In this document: piece by piece, positions 27,908 to 36,268 of the stretch | Layout: the number at the start of each line of letters is the position of its first letter | Position numbering within the stretch: position 1 is the first letter of the stretch | Assembly: GCF_000739085.1 (NCBI RefSeq) | Contig: NZ_CP009110.1 | Location: 4,712,001-4,776,000, forward strand | From: Amycolatopsis methanolica 239 | GTDB taxonomy: Bacteria > Actinomycetota > Actinomycetes > Mycobacteriales > Pseudonocardiaceae | Reading direction: 5' to 3' | Length of the DNA: 64,000 nt | Program-made: the position numbers and the translations under genes | Notes under the pieces: generated by a model | What the model was told of the DNA's origin: nothing | The model's input: the letters and a program-made list of their open reading frames with translations, nothing else | The model's database searches: none

Positions 27908-29073
27908 GACACCCCTTTCACCGCCGCGATGAGAGCTGTCACCTTCGCGGCGAGTTCACCGACCTCCGAGACCGCGCGGCGCACGCGGCCCAGCGCGTGG
28001 ACGACCCGCTCGGCGCGGTCCGGTGTCCTCTCCTCGGCCGCATCGTCGGCCGAGTCGAGGGCTCGTTGCGCCTCCTCGTAGACCTCCGCCGGGATGGTGC
28101 CCGAATCACGTTGCTGCCTCAGCTCCTTGCGGAACCTGCGCAGCTCGCCGACGAGGTCCGCCTGGGGGGCGGGCTGCGGCGTCGTCGCGACCCACACATT
28201 GCTCCCGGTCAGCGCACCGGTCTGGATCCCGACTTGCCCGAAGGCGATGTTCGTGACGGACGGGGCGGGATTTCCGGCGCCTTCGTTGTGGTCGCGGTTT
28301 TCGTTCTTTCGATCACGCACTGCAAGCTCCCGTTCTCGAATCAGTTCTTCAGCGAGGCGCATCGCGAACGCCGCGGCGTTGCGTGCGGCACGCGGCTGCC
28401 ACACGCGGTCGTCGCCAGTCGTCTTCGTTCCGTCGGCCCGGTCGCTGATGCCACGGACGATGGCGACCGGGGATCCGCTGAGGTGTCCTGCCTGAGCGAC
28501 ACCGGCAGCTTCCATCTCGATCGCCATGGCGTCGTTGTAGTTGCGCCGCACCCACGCGGCCTCGGCCGATCTCCGTGAGTTGTGGACGACCTCTCCTGCC
28601 GCGATCGGACCGAAGTGCACCTCCGGCACCGCATCCGCCGCGGCTGCGGAGTCGAGCCAGCTGCGCTCCCGCGCGACCCGGGCGGCAAGCTGGTAGACGC
28701 CGTGATCGATTTCCCACACGCGGGGACGGGCCTTGAGACCGTCGTCCTCACTGGTCCCGCCGTGGTAGGCGTACACGTGAGTGGCCACCACGATGTCACC
28801 CAGCGGCGTGTCCCACAGCGCCCCGGCCACTCCCACGAACAGCACGGCCACCGGTGCGAACTCGTCGATGGCTCGTTCGGCGAGCACAGCCGCGGAGTGG
28901 TTGCCCTTGCCGGTGAGGGCCAGAGCCGCCCGGTAACGGGAACCGGCGATCGTTCCGACTTCGAACAAGGTCCCGCGCTCATGCCGATGCGACTTCGGGT
29001 TCACGATCCGTTGTCGTACCGCGGCGTACTCGGAATTGAGCGCGGTCAGCACCACTACCAGGGCATCAGTCAT
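27904..29073 (-). CDS. PNP/MTAN-type nucleosidase with C-terminal signalling motif
   Basis: 389 residues. Residues 1-245 are a nucleoside phosphorylase/nucleosidase fold: VVVLTALNSEY at the N-terminus, LFVGVAGAL at 78-86, the substrate block AIEMEAAGVA at 184-193 and the catalytic Asp in RGISD (D211). A linker leads to SVTNIAFGQVGIQTGALTGS at 272-291, resembling bacterial RHIM-like/BASS amyloid motifs, then a helical tail (305-389). Free-standing metabolic MTANs are about 230 residues and lack the tail. It follows the NrtR-like gene by 24 bases and overlaps the membrane-protein gene. Such effectors in prokaryotic conflict systems act on nucleotides or NAD. The substrate here is unknown. Confidence 0.8.
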   Translation of the reverse strand: MTDALVVVLTALNSEYAAVRQRIVNPKSHRHERGTLFEVGTIAGSRYRAALALTGKGNHSAAVLAERAIDEFAPVAVLFVGVAGALWDTPLGDIVVATHVYAYHGGTSEDDGLKARPRVWEIDHGVYQLAARVARERSWLDSAAAADAVPEVHFGPIAAGEVVHNSRRSAEAAWVRRNYNDAMAIEMEAAGVAQAGHLSGSPVAIVRGISDRADGTKTTGDDRVWQPRAARNAAAFAMRLAEELIRERELAVRDRKNENRDHNEGAGNPAPSVTNIAFGQVGIQTGALTGSNVWVATTPQPAPQADLVGELRRFRKELRQQRDSGTIPAEVYEEAQRALDSADDAAEERTPDRAERVVHALGRVRRAVSEVGELAAKVTALIAAVKGVS

Positions 29074-29097
29074 CGAACCCCCAGTTCTCGTTTCAGC

Positions 29098-29796
29098 TCA
29101 CGGTCTGGTCAACGGCGGAGTCAGTTCAGTTCGCGAACCAGCCCGGAAAAGGCGGGCCGGGCGACCCTTCGTCGTTCTCTGGTTTCCGGCAGGGACGATG
29201 AAGTCCGGTACCGCCTGCACCTTGCGGTAGAAGTTCCGCGGGTCCAACGCGACACCCCACACCGCCTCGTACACCCGTTGCAGTTCGGCGATCGTGAAGG
29301 TCGGCGCGCAGAAGGCCGTCGCCAGCGAGGTGTTCTCGAGTTTCGCTCGCGCACGTTCGACCCCGTCCAGCAAGATCCGCCGGTGGTCGAAAGCCAGCCG
29401 AGCCGTGTCCGACAACGCTTCGTCGACCGGGGTCCACGCGGCCCGTGCCGCGTCGGTGCCCGCCACCGGTTCCGGCAGCCCGGGCGAAATCGCCAGATAG
29501 GCCACCGACACCACCCGCCCCCGTGGATCACGGCCGGGCTCGCCGTAAGCGCCGAGTTGTTCGAGGTGCAGCGTGGCGGCGTCGAGGTTCGCCTCCTCCG
29601 CCAATTCACGGCGCGCGGCGGCGACGATGTCCTCACCCGCGTTGTTCAGAAAACCGCCGGGCAGCGCGCGAGCTCCGCGAAACGGATCGATTCCGCGCTC
29701 GACCAGCAGCACGTTCAGTGCGGAGTCGCGCAGCGTGAGGATCACGAGATCGACGGCGACCAGCACGGCCGGAGGAGTCCAGGATTCGGACGACAC
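29098..29796 (-). CDS. NrtR-like Nudix-fold transcriptional regulator
   Basis: 232 residues. The Nudix domain covers 10-140, with a degenerate Nudix box at 47-71: the first spacer is one residue longer than G-x5-E and the final Gly is Asn (EEANL). The C-terminal winged helix (155-215) has the NrtR-type VYEAVWGVALDPRNFYRKV. NrtR proteins use a mostly inactive Nudix domain to sense ADP-ribose and repress NAD metabolism genes. Start GTG 29796 lacks a clear ribosome site. It precedes the nucleosidase gene by 24 bases, so the operon may respond to NAD breakdown products (inference). Confidence 0.8.
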   Translation of the reverse strand: MSSESWTPPAVLVAVDLVILTLRDSALNVLLVERGIDPFRGARALPGGFLNNAGEDIVAAARRELAEEANLDAATLHLEQLGAYGEPGRDPRGRVVSVAYLAISPGLPEPVAGTDAARAAWTPVDEALSDTARLAFDHRRILLDGVERARAKLENTSLATAFCAPTFTIAELQRVYEAVWGVALDPRNFYRKVQAVPDFIVPAGNQRTTKGRPARLFRAGSRTELTPPLTRP

Positions 29797-29815
29797 GCCT
29801 CGGACACTACATTCT

Positions 29816-29828
29816 TGTCAATTTGACA
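29816..29828. promoter_or_regulatory. Palindromic operator TGTCAATTTGACA upstream of the NrtR-like gene
   Basis: 13-base palindrome with a single A/T centre, 19 bases upstream of the GTG start. On the minus strand it includes TTGACA, a perfect -35-like box. It probably overlaps the promoter of the NrtR-nucleosidase-membrane protein operon and is a candidate autoregulatory site. Confidence 0.6.
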
Positions 29829-29871
29829 GGAAGTGCTCCGCGGGGAATACACCCCAGCGGAGCAACGCCGG

Positions 29872-30213
29872 TCACCCGCTGATCACGTACCCCGTCCCGC
29901 GCACCGTGTGGATCACCCGCGGCTCTCGCAGCTTGCGGCGCAACTGGGCGACCACCACGTCGAGCACGTTGGACGCCGGGTCGGCCATCTCGTCCCACGC
30001 GTGCTCGATCAGCTCCTGCCGGGACACCGGCGTGCCGGGCGTGGTCATCAGCCTCTCCAGCACCAGGAATTCCTTGGGCGTCAACGTGAGCAGCACGCCG
30101 CCCCGGCTGGCCTGCCTGCGGGTTCCGTCGAGTTCGACGTCGCCGCACCGCAGGACCACCGGGGCGCCCCCGCCGGTGCGCCGGCACAGGCTGCGCACCC
30201 TCGCCAGCTGATC
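29872..30213 (-). pseudogene. OmpR-type response regulator, receiver domain lost
   Basis: About 110 residues of C-terminal winged helix are intact (LTPKEFLVLERLMTTPG, SNVLDVVVAQLRRKL, VRGTGYVI), preceded by QLARVRSLCRR, the end of the last receiver helix. The receiver with its phospho-acceptor Asp is missing because the sequence switches at about 30213 to an unrelated plus-strand hydrolase fragment. No partner kinase is present. Remnant of a deletion or rearrangement. Confidence 0.8.
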
Positions 30214-30218
30214 CGGCC

Positions 30219-30563
30219 ATGGTCACCGACGACCTCATCCGCACGCGGCAGGCGATCTTCCAGCAGCCCGGCTGGCTCAAGGCCTGCGAGATGAACATGG
30301 CGCTGCAGGACCTCGACACCCGCAAGCGCAACATGCTCAGCGACGACGACCTGCGCGCGATCCAGGCCGAGGCGCTGGTCATCTGGACGACCAAGGACCC
30401 CTCCGGCCCGGTGGACGAAGGCGAGCGGATCGCCTCGCTGATCCCGAACGCGCGCCTGGCGGTGATCGAGAACTGCGGGCACTGGCCGCAGTACGAGGAC
30501 GCGGCCACGTTCAACCGGATCCACCTGGACTTCCTGCTCGGGCGGGACGGTGAGCAGCCGTGA
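30219..30563 (+). pseudogene. C-terminal part of an MhpC-like C-C hydrolase
   Basis: 114 residues corresponding to the last 40% of a meta-cleavage product hydrolase (alpha/beta fold): ALVIWTTKDPSGP carries the acid Asp and NCGHWPQYEDAATFN the catalytic His. The N-terminal half with the Ser nucleophile and oxyanion hole is absent, cut at the junction with the response-regulator remnant. Its stop overlaps the mhpB start as GTGA, preserving the native mhpC-mhpB order. Confidence 0.8.
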
Positions 30564-31501
30564 CCCTGGCCCTCCTGGCCACCAGCCACAGCCCGCTGCT
30601 CGACCACGTCGACCTGCCGGCGGACGTCTCCGGCGAGCTGACCGAGGCCTTCGCGCAGGCCCGCGCGTTCGTCCACGACTTCGACCCCGACGTCGTGGTC
30701 AACTTCGGCCCGGACCACTACAACGGGTTCTTCTACCGGCTGATGCCACCGTTCTGCATCGGGTACGCGGCGGAGAGCATCGGCGACTACGGCAGCCAGG
30801 CGGGGCCGTTGAACGTCCCGGAGGACATCGCACGCGGTATCGCCGAGGCGGTCATCGCTGAGGGCGTCGACCTCGCCGTCTCCCTCGACATGCAGGTCGA
30901 CCACGGCGCCGTGCAGCCCATGGAAATCGTCTACGGCGACATCACCGCCAAACCGTTCGTGCCGATCTTCATGAACTCGGTGGCGCCACCGTTCACCCCG
31001 CTGGCACGGGTCCGCAGGCTCGGCGAAGCCGCGGGACGCCACCTCGCGACGCTGGACCGGAAGGTCCTGCTGATCGCCTCCGGTGGTCTGTCCCACGATC
31101 CCCCGGTGCCGCGCCTGTCGAACGCCACCGCCGACCAGCGGCGGATGCTGATGGGCGAAGGCGGCCCGCTCACGCCCGAAGCGCGGGAGGCCCGGCAGCA
31201 GCGCGTCATCAGCGCAGCCCGCGAGTTCGCCGCGGGCACCGCGACCATCCAGGACCTGGCCCCCGAGTGGGATCGCGAACTGCTGCGAATCCTCGCCTCC
31301 GGCGACCTGAGCCCGTTCGATGCGTGGGACCCCGGCGAGATGACCCGCATCGCCGGGAACTCCTCGCACGAGGTCCGCACCTGGATCGCCGCGTACGCCG
31401 CGCTCGGCGCCGCCGGACCCTACTCGGTCCGGTACAGCTACTACCGGCCCATCCGCGAACTCATCGCGGGCTTCGCGCTGACGACCGCGACCCCGGCCTG
31501 A
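30560..31501 (+). CDS. mhpB: 3-carboxyethylcatechol 2,3-dioxygenase (class III extradiol, LigB fold)
   Basis: 313 residues, the family's usual size. N-terminal ALLATSHSPLLDH with the iron His, VVNFGPDHYNGFF, the block LDMQVDHGAVQPME with further metal/catalytic His, and GGLSHDPPVPRL are diagnostic of 2,3-dihydroxyphenylpropionate 1,2-dioxygenase, which opens the catechol ring of 2,3-dihydroxyphenylpropionate or the cinnamate analogue. Start GTG 30560. The gene is intact, but its hydrolase partner is truncated and mhpA/D/E/F are not in the window, so the route is incomplete here. Confidence 0.9.
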   Translation: MTLALLATSHSPLLDHVDLPADVSGELTEAFAQARAFVHDFDPDVVVNFGPDHYNGFFYRLMPPFCIGYAAESIGDYGSQAGPLNVPEDIARGIAEAVIAEGVDLAVSLDMQVDHGAVQPMEIVYGDITAKPFVPIFMNSVAPPFTPLARVRRLGEAAGRHLATLDRKVLLIASGGLSHDPPVPRLSNATADQRRMLMGEGGPLTPEAREARQQRVISAAREFAAGTATIQDLAPEWDRELLRILASGDLSPFDAWDPGEMTRIAGNSSHEVRTWIAAYAALGAAGPYSVRYSYYRPIRELIAGFALTTATPA

Positions 31502-31520
31502 CCGTGGCCCCGGCGGTCCG

Positions 31521-32567
31521 TCACCGATCCGCGTAGCGGAACTTCCAGAGCAGCGCCGCGGAAACCCACGCGACGACGAACATGACGACGATTCCGTACC
31601 CGAGGAATTCGAAGTGGTCAGCGAGCGCGGCGTAGCCGCTGAAGACGTCCACGTGCACGTACTCGGTGAGCGCACCCGCCAGGTACACCGACGCGACGAA
31701 CAGGCCGATCACCACCGTCGCCGCGGTGGTCGCGACGTTGTAGTACAGGCGCCGTCCGGGACTGCTGTGCGCCCACGAGTACGCGCGCGACATCAGCAGG
31801 CTGTCGGCGGTGTCCAACATGGACATCCCGGCGGCGAACAGCAGCGGCAGTGACAGCATGGCGAGGAACGGCACCTGGCCCTGGGCGGCCGTCGACGCCG
31901 ACAGCGCCAGCAGGGTGACCTCGCTGGCGGTCTCGAGCCCGAGCCCGAAGAGGAACCCGACCGGCGCCATGTGCCACGACGACCGGATGAGCGTGCGGGC
32001 ACGACGGCCGAACACCCGGTTCATCAGGCCCCGGTTCATCAGCAGGACGTCGATCTCGCCGTTGTCGAGCCTGCCCGCGCGGTACTGCCGCCAGAGCCCG
32101 ACGAGACCGCGCAGGACCACGATGTTGAGCACGCCGACGAGGAAGAGGAACGTGATCGCGACGACGACCGACACCACACCGCCGATCGAGCGGACCTGTT
32201 CCAGCCCGTCGCGGGACAACTGGGTCGACGCCAGCGCGGTGACGACGGCCAGGATCAGCACCACCGAGCTGTGGCCGAGCGCGAAGAAGAACCCCACGCC
32301 CATCGGCCGCTTGCCGCGCAGCAGCATCAGCCGGGTGGTGTCGTCGATGGCGGCGATGTGGTCGGCATCGAAGGCGTGACGCATGCCCAGCGCGTAAGCC
32401 AGGATCCCGGATCCGGCGAAGCCGCTTGCGGCGCCGAGGCCGTTCGCCTGCCACAGGTAGAGGGTCCATCCGGCGATGTGCAGCGTGACGATCGCGCTGA
32501 CGATGCCGCCGAGGCGAGCCCGCTCGGACCTCGTCCAGGCGCCGAATGTCGTCGCCAGTGCTTCCAC
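31521..32567 (-). CDS. nhlF: NiCoT-family cobalt/nickel transporter
   Basis: 348 residues with eight hydrophobic segments and the NiCoT signature RHAFDADHIAAIDDTTR in the second helix, plus GLGLETASE and GMSMLDTAD. GTG 32567 lies behind GGAGGAG. It is the last gene of the nitrile hydratase cluster. In Rhodococcus rhodochrous J1, NhlF imports cobalt for the cobalt nitrile hydratase, and the neighbouring alpha subunit here is of the cobalt type, so cobalt is the likely ion. Confidence 0.9.
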   Translation of the reverse strand: MEALATTFGAWTRSERARLGGIVSAIVTLHIAGWTLYLWQANGLGAASGFAGSGILAYALGMRHAFDADHIAAIDDTTRLMLLRGKRPMGVGFFFALGHSSVVLILAVVTALASTQLSRDGLEQVRSIGGVVSVVVAITFLFLVGVLNIVVLRGLVGLWRQYRAGRLDNGEIDVLLMNRGLMNRVFGRRARTLIRSSWHMAPVGFLFGLGLETASEVTLLALSASTAAQGQVPFLAMLSLPLLFAAGMSMLDTADSLLMSRAYSWAHSSPGRRLYYNVATTAATVVIGLFVASVYLAGALTEYVHVDVFSGYAALADHFEFLGYGIVVMFVVAWVSAALLWKFRYADR

Positions 32568-32653
32568 GGTGCTCCTCCGATGCAAGTGGTCGAGAACGGA
32601 TCAGCGGGCGGGCCCGTCCGCGGGCAGGGGTGTTCCCCAACGCCCGAGGGGTC

Positions 32654-32697
32654 GGTGGGCCCGGGCCGGGTGGGACACTGCCCGGCCCGAGCCCACC
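32654..32697 (-). terminator. Strong hairpin between nhlE and nhlF
   Basis: 17-bp stem with one mismatch, GGTGGGCCCGGGCCGGG pairing with CCCGGCCCGAGCCCACC across a 10-base loop. It begins 3 bases after the nhlE stop. It may end most transcripts before nhlF, or stabilise the upstream mRNA and lower transporter expression. Confidence 0.7.
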
Positions 32698-32700
32698 TGG

Positions 32701-33111
32701 TCAGGACGTCCGGGCAGCCGCGACCGCCACCGGTTCCCGGTGTGCCTCGTGGTGGTTCGCGTTGCGCGGCACGGCGAGGACAGTCCTGGTCTCCTCGTCG
32801 ATCTCGTTGTCCGACAGCAATCCCTTGCTGGACAACACGCTCTCCAGCGCACGGAGCCAGTGCTCGTAGTAGCTCCACGACTCGCCGCCGGAACCGGATT
32901 CCCAGTGCCGGATCGACTCGATGAGCGACCGCTGGAACTCGCTCCACTCGTAGTGGCCCTCGTGGTAGGCCGCCACGGCGAGGGCGAAGGCCCGCAGTTC
33001 CCAGGGCTGGTCGAACGGTTGCTCGCCGGCACCGGGGAGCCCGCACACGAGTTCTTCCACGCGCCGCCGGGCGTCACCGAGGTCCGTGACGTCCGGCCCG
33101 GTGCCGGTCAT
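32701..33111 (-). CDS. nhlE: Nitrile hydratase activator / beta-subunit-like accessory protein
   Basis: 136 residues resembling the N-terminal half of nitrile hydratase beta subunits ([35 protein letters not shown]). In cobalt nitrile hydratases this small protein exchanges with the beta subunit to insert cobalt into the alpha subunit (NhlE/P14K). ATG 33111 overlaps the alpha-subunit stop as ATGA, so expression is coupled to the enzyme. Confidence 0.85.
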   Translation of the reverse strand: MTGTGPDVTDLGDARRRVEELVCGLPGAGEQPFDQPWELRAFALAVAAYHEGHYEWSEFQRSLIESIRHWESGSGGESWSYYEHWLRALESVLSSKGLLSDNEIDEETRTVLAVPRNANHHEAHREPVAVAAARTS

Positions 33112-33719
33112 GCCGCGGGGGCGGCGGCCGGGCCGACGCCGATCATCGAGTTGCGCGTCACCAGCGGTTCCAGCTGCTCGGCGGTCATGCCGTCGGTGCC
33201 TTCCGGGCGCCGGGGCATCACCCAGTAGCGGAGCTCGGAGCTGGAGTCCCAGACCCGGATCTCCACGTCGTCCGGGATGACGAAACCGAAGTCCTGCGCC
33301 AGCACACCACGCGGGTCCCGGACGATCCGCGAGCGGTACTGCGGCATCTTGTACCAGTTGGGCGGCAGTCCGAGGACCGGCCACGGGTAGCACGAGCAGA
33401 GCGTGCACACGATGATGTTGTGCACCTTCTCGGTGTTCTCCAGGACCACCATCTCCTCGCCCTGCAGGCCGCCGATGCCCATCTCGGCGCAGGCGGCGCT
33501 CGCGTCGTCCAGGAGGCGGGCCTTGAACTCCGGATCGGTCCACGCCCGTGCGACCACCTTCGCGCCCAGCTGGGGGCCGACCTCGTTCTCGTAGATCTCG
33601 GCCATCCGGTCGACGGCCGCGGTCGTCATCACGCCCTTCTCGATCAGCAGGGCTTCGAGGGCCTTGACCCGGGCGGTGATCTCCGCCTCGGTGCGCAGTG
33701 AGGTGTCGGTTGCAGCCAT
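33108..33719 (-). CDS. nhlA: Nitrile hydratase alpha subunit, cobalt type
   Basis: 203 residues. The metal-binding loop VCTLCSC spans C105 to C110; Thr at 106 marks the cobalt class (iron enzymes have Ser). The two flanking Cys become oxidised in the mature enzyme. The block [20 protein letters not shown] is also typical. It hydrates nitriles to amides in the cytoplasm with the beta subunit. The start ATG 33719 lies 2 bases after the beta stop. Confidence 0.95.
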   Translation of the reverse strand: MAATDTSLRTEAEITARVKALEALLIEKGVMTTAAVDRMAEIYENEVGPQLGAKVVARAWTDPEFKARLLDDASAACAEMGIGGLQGEEMVVLENTEKVHNIIVCTLCSCYPWPVLGLPPNWYKMPQYRSRIVRDPRGVLAQDFGFVIPDDVEIRVWDSSSELRYWVMPRRPEGTDGMTAEQLEPLVTRNSMIGVGPAAAPAA

Positions 33720-33721
33720 GG

Positions 33722-34420
33722 TCAGTGAGCTCCTTGGTTCTCGGCGAGGGTCAGGTACGGCTCCCACACATCGAAGTAACTGGCCCCGTTGGGGTCGGCG
33801 ACGTCCTCGCCCCAGAGTTCCTTCGCGGTGAAGCGGACCGTGTAGAGGTGTTCCGGGGCGTCACCGTGCCCGTTGCCCGCGCTGTCGGGGTAGATGAAGG
33901 TCCCGTGCGCTCCGGTGATCACCCCGGTGCGGCCGCGCACGTAGCGGGCCTTGCGGGTGTGGCCGATCGGGCTGTCGTCGGCGACGGTGACGAGGTCGCC
34001 GACCTTGAACGCGGCGACCTTCCCGGATTCGCGGTTGGCCGGCGCACCGTGCTTCACCGCCAGGTCGCAGAACTCCAGCAGCTCCGGGTCCTCGCGTTCG
34101 GGAAGCGGCGCGTCCGGGTTGTCGAGGTAGTACTGCGTGCGCTCGGCCAGCTCGGCGGCGTCGATCAGCCCCTGCTTCTCGGCGTAGTACTGGACGGCGT
34201 GCGCCCAGTGCTCGTAGTAGTTCGACAGCAGGTACTCGGCCGGGTCCATCAGCTCGATGGCGTGCCGGAACTGGTCGACCCCGAACAGGCCGGCGCGGAA
34301 GGAACTGGCGAACATGGCGAACGCGGCCTTCTCCCACTCGGCGTGGAAGACCGGTTCGTTCTCCTCGACGACGACCGGGCCGAGGCCGTCGGTGCCGCCG
34401 AGGTCGAAAACTCCGTTCAT
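33722..34420 (-). CDS. nhlB: Nitrile hydratase beta subunit
   Basis: 232 residues. [16 protein letters not shown] at the N-terminus, the conserved [10 protein letters not shown] at the C-terminus and an SH3-like block ([29 protein letters not shown]) are standard. The start ATG 34420 overlaps the amidase stop as ATGA. Beta-before-alpha order is that of cobalt enzymes such as J1 L-NHase. Confidence 0.95.
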   Translation of the reverse strand: MNGVFDLGGTDGLGPVVVEENEPVFHAEWEKAAFAMFASSFRAGLFGVDQFRHAIELMDPAEYLLSNYYEHWAHAVQYYAEKQGLIDAAELAERTQYYLDNPDAPLPEREDPELLEFCDLAVKHGAPANRESGKVAAFKVGDLVTVADDSPIGHTRKARYVRGRTGVITGAHGTFIYPDSAGNGHGDAPEHLYTVRFTAKELWGEDVADPNGASYFDVWEPYLTLAENQGAH

Positions 34421-35970
34421 GCGTTGCTCCCGGTGGTCGCGGCGACCGGTGGCGCGGGGAACCCGCCGACCGCCTCCTCGTAGGTGTTCGCCACCCGCAG
34501 CACGGTGGCGTCGTCGAAGTGCTTGCCGATGATCATCAGACCGGCGGGCAGACCGTCGACGAGTCCGGCCGGCACCGAACACGCGGGGTGGCCCGTCACG
34601 TCGAAGGGCGCGGTGTTGCCGACCATCGACAGCGCGGTCGTCAGGTAGTCCCGCAGAGAGACGTCCTCGGGCGGGATCTCCCTCGCGGTGTAGGGCAGGG
34701 TCGGCATGACGAGGACGTCGTACTCGTCGAGCGCGGCGTCGTAGGCCGCACGCAGTTCGGGCACGAGCCTGCGGGCCATCGCGTAGTACTTGCCACCGCC
34801 GGCCTCGAAGGTGTACCTGCCGGAGAGGCCGACCAGCTTCACGGTGCGGGACAGTTCCGCGCCGCGCTCGATGCGCTGCCGGGCGTAGTGGGCGATCAGC
34901 TCCGGGTCGTAGAAGCCTTCGGTGTTCATGCCGTACGCGTTGCCGTCCAGCATCTGGTAGGCGGCGCCCTCGGTCGCGATCACGTTCCAGACGTGCATCG
35001 CGTCGTTGTGCCAGGGAACCGAGGTCTCGCCGACCACGAAACCGGCCGTCGCGAGGACCTCGATCGCGGTGCGCACCGCGGCGTCGACGGCGGGATCGGA
35101 CACCGGCGTGCCGAATCCTTCCGCGACCACCCCGACCCGCAGGCCCTTCGTGGGCTGCGCCAGTGCGGCGCGGTAGTCGACGGTGTCCACACGGGACGGT
35201 TGACGCGGATCCATGCCGTCCACACCGGCCAGCGTGGTCAGCATGAGCGCCGCATCGGCGACGGTGCGGGTCATCGGACCGAGGTGGTCGATGGTGCGTT
35301 CGATCGGGAACGCACCGGTGTAGGGCACGAGCCCGTGGGTGGGCTTGTGCCCGACGATGCCGCAGAACGCGCCCGGAATGCGGATCGAGCCGCCCTGGTC
35401 CCCGCCCAGCGCGAGATCGACCACGCCCGCGGCGACGAGCGCACCGCTGCCGCTCGACGAACCGCCCGCGTTGCGGGTGGTGTCCCAGGGGTTGCGCACC
35501 GGGCGCGGCCGGGACGTGAAGCTCGCTCCGGAGAAACACAGGTCCTCGCAGACCGATTTCCCGGCGATGGTCGCACCGGCGCCGAGCAGCCGGCGCACCA
35601 CGGTGGCGTCCTGGCGGGGGATGAACCCCTCGACGGTCCGCGACCCGTTCATCATCGGCACACCGGCCACCGCGACGTTGTCCTTCACCGCGACGGTGCG
35701 CCCGGCCAGCGGACCCTCGGTCGATTCCGAAATGGACGTCGTCACATACCAGGCTTCACAAGGGTTCTGGTCCGGATCCGGCTTCTGCCACGCCCGTTCG
35801 GGCACCGGCGGAGCGCTTCGCCGGTAGAGTTCCTCGACCCGTTCCGGGGCGGCGAACGTCGCCGCGACGGCAGGTCCGTACTCCTCGATCTCTTCTGCGG
35901 ACAGGCCGAAACCGAAGTGGTCGCTGAGAGCGGCCAGTTTCGCGCGGTCCGGTGGAGACAACGCTGACAT
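34417..35970 (-). CDS. amdA: Amidase (amidase signature family) of the nitrile pathway
   Basis: 517 residues. The Ser-cisSer-Lys triad is visible: K96 (VAVKDNVA), S171 (NAGGSSSGSG) and S195 (GGDQGGSIRIP). It converts the amide made by nitrile hydratase to carboxylate and ammonia. ATG 35970 (MSALSPPDRAK) has GAAGG upstream. It leads the amidase-nhlB-nhlA-nhlE operon, each gene overlapping or nearly touching the next, as in rhodococcal low-molecular-weight nitrile hydratase clusters. Confidence 0.92.
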   Translation of the reverse strand: MSALSPPDRAKLAALSDHFGFGLSAEEIEEYGPAVAATFAAPERVEELYRRSAPPVPERAWQKPDPDQNPCEAWYVTTSISESTEGPLAGRTVAVKDNVAVAGVPMMNGSRTVEGFIPRQDATVVRRLLGAGATIAGKSVCEDLCFSGASFTSRPRPVRNPWDTTRNAGGSSSGSGALVAAGVVDLALGGDQGGSIRIPGAFCGIVGHKPTHGLVPYTGAFPIERTIDHLGPMTRTVADAALMLTTLAGVDGMDPRQPSRVDTVDYRAALAQPTKGLRVGVVAEGFGTPVSDPAVDAAVRTAIEVLATAGFVVGETSVPWHNDAMHVWNVIATEGAAYQMLDGNAYGMNTEGFYDPELIAHYARQRIERGAELSRTVKLVGLSGRYTFEAGGGKYYAMARRLVPELRAAYDAALDEYDVLVMPTLPYTAREIPPEDVSLRDYLTTALSMVGNTAPFDVTGHPACSVPAGLVDGLPAGLMIIGKHFDDATVLRVANTYEEAVGGFPAPPVAATTGSNA

Positions 35971-36268
35971 ACCTGCACCTTCTTCTCGGGAGTGGTGGTT
36001 CGAGCGGCAGAACGGTCGAACGGGAGGACAGCGATTGCTGCGGGGAAAATTCTTTCCGAGGACTGGCGGCTTTTTCGCACCCCGCGAGATCCACAACGGA
36101 CAGAACTCGGGCGACGGTGATGGTCCACCGCGCCGGGGTCAGGGGGACGTGCGTGCGGTGGATCTGACAGTCACCTGGTGCCTCCTGGCGGGCTCGGGGC
36201 CGCCCCGAACGTGCGGCCCGTCACAACGCTAAGACAGACACGTCAATGAGTCAATACATGCTGACGTA
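35971..36268. promoter_or_regulatory. Amidase/nitrile hydratase operon leader with inverted repeat at 36240-36267
   Basis: The 298-base gap carries ACGTCA-N16-TGACGT (36240-36267) enclosing two GTCAAT direct repeats (36242 and 36250). GTCAAT is also the half-site of the palindrome in front of the ArsR-like gene (38074). This is the probable control region of the amidase operon. I see no small gene in the rest of it. Confidence 0.5.

Noticed and set aside
27904-29073. Ordinary housekeeping MTA/SAH nucleosidase
   Set aside because: The protein is about 160 residues longer than MTAN, with a signalling-type motif and a coupled membrane protein, which does not fit a salvage enzyme.
33108-33719. 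Iron-type nitrile hydratase
   Set aside because: The metal loop has Thr (CTLCSC), and the cluster includes a NiCoT transporter and an NhlE-type activator, all of which indicate cobalt.
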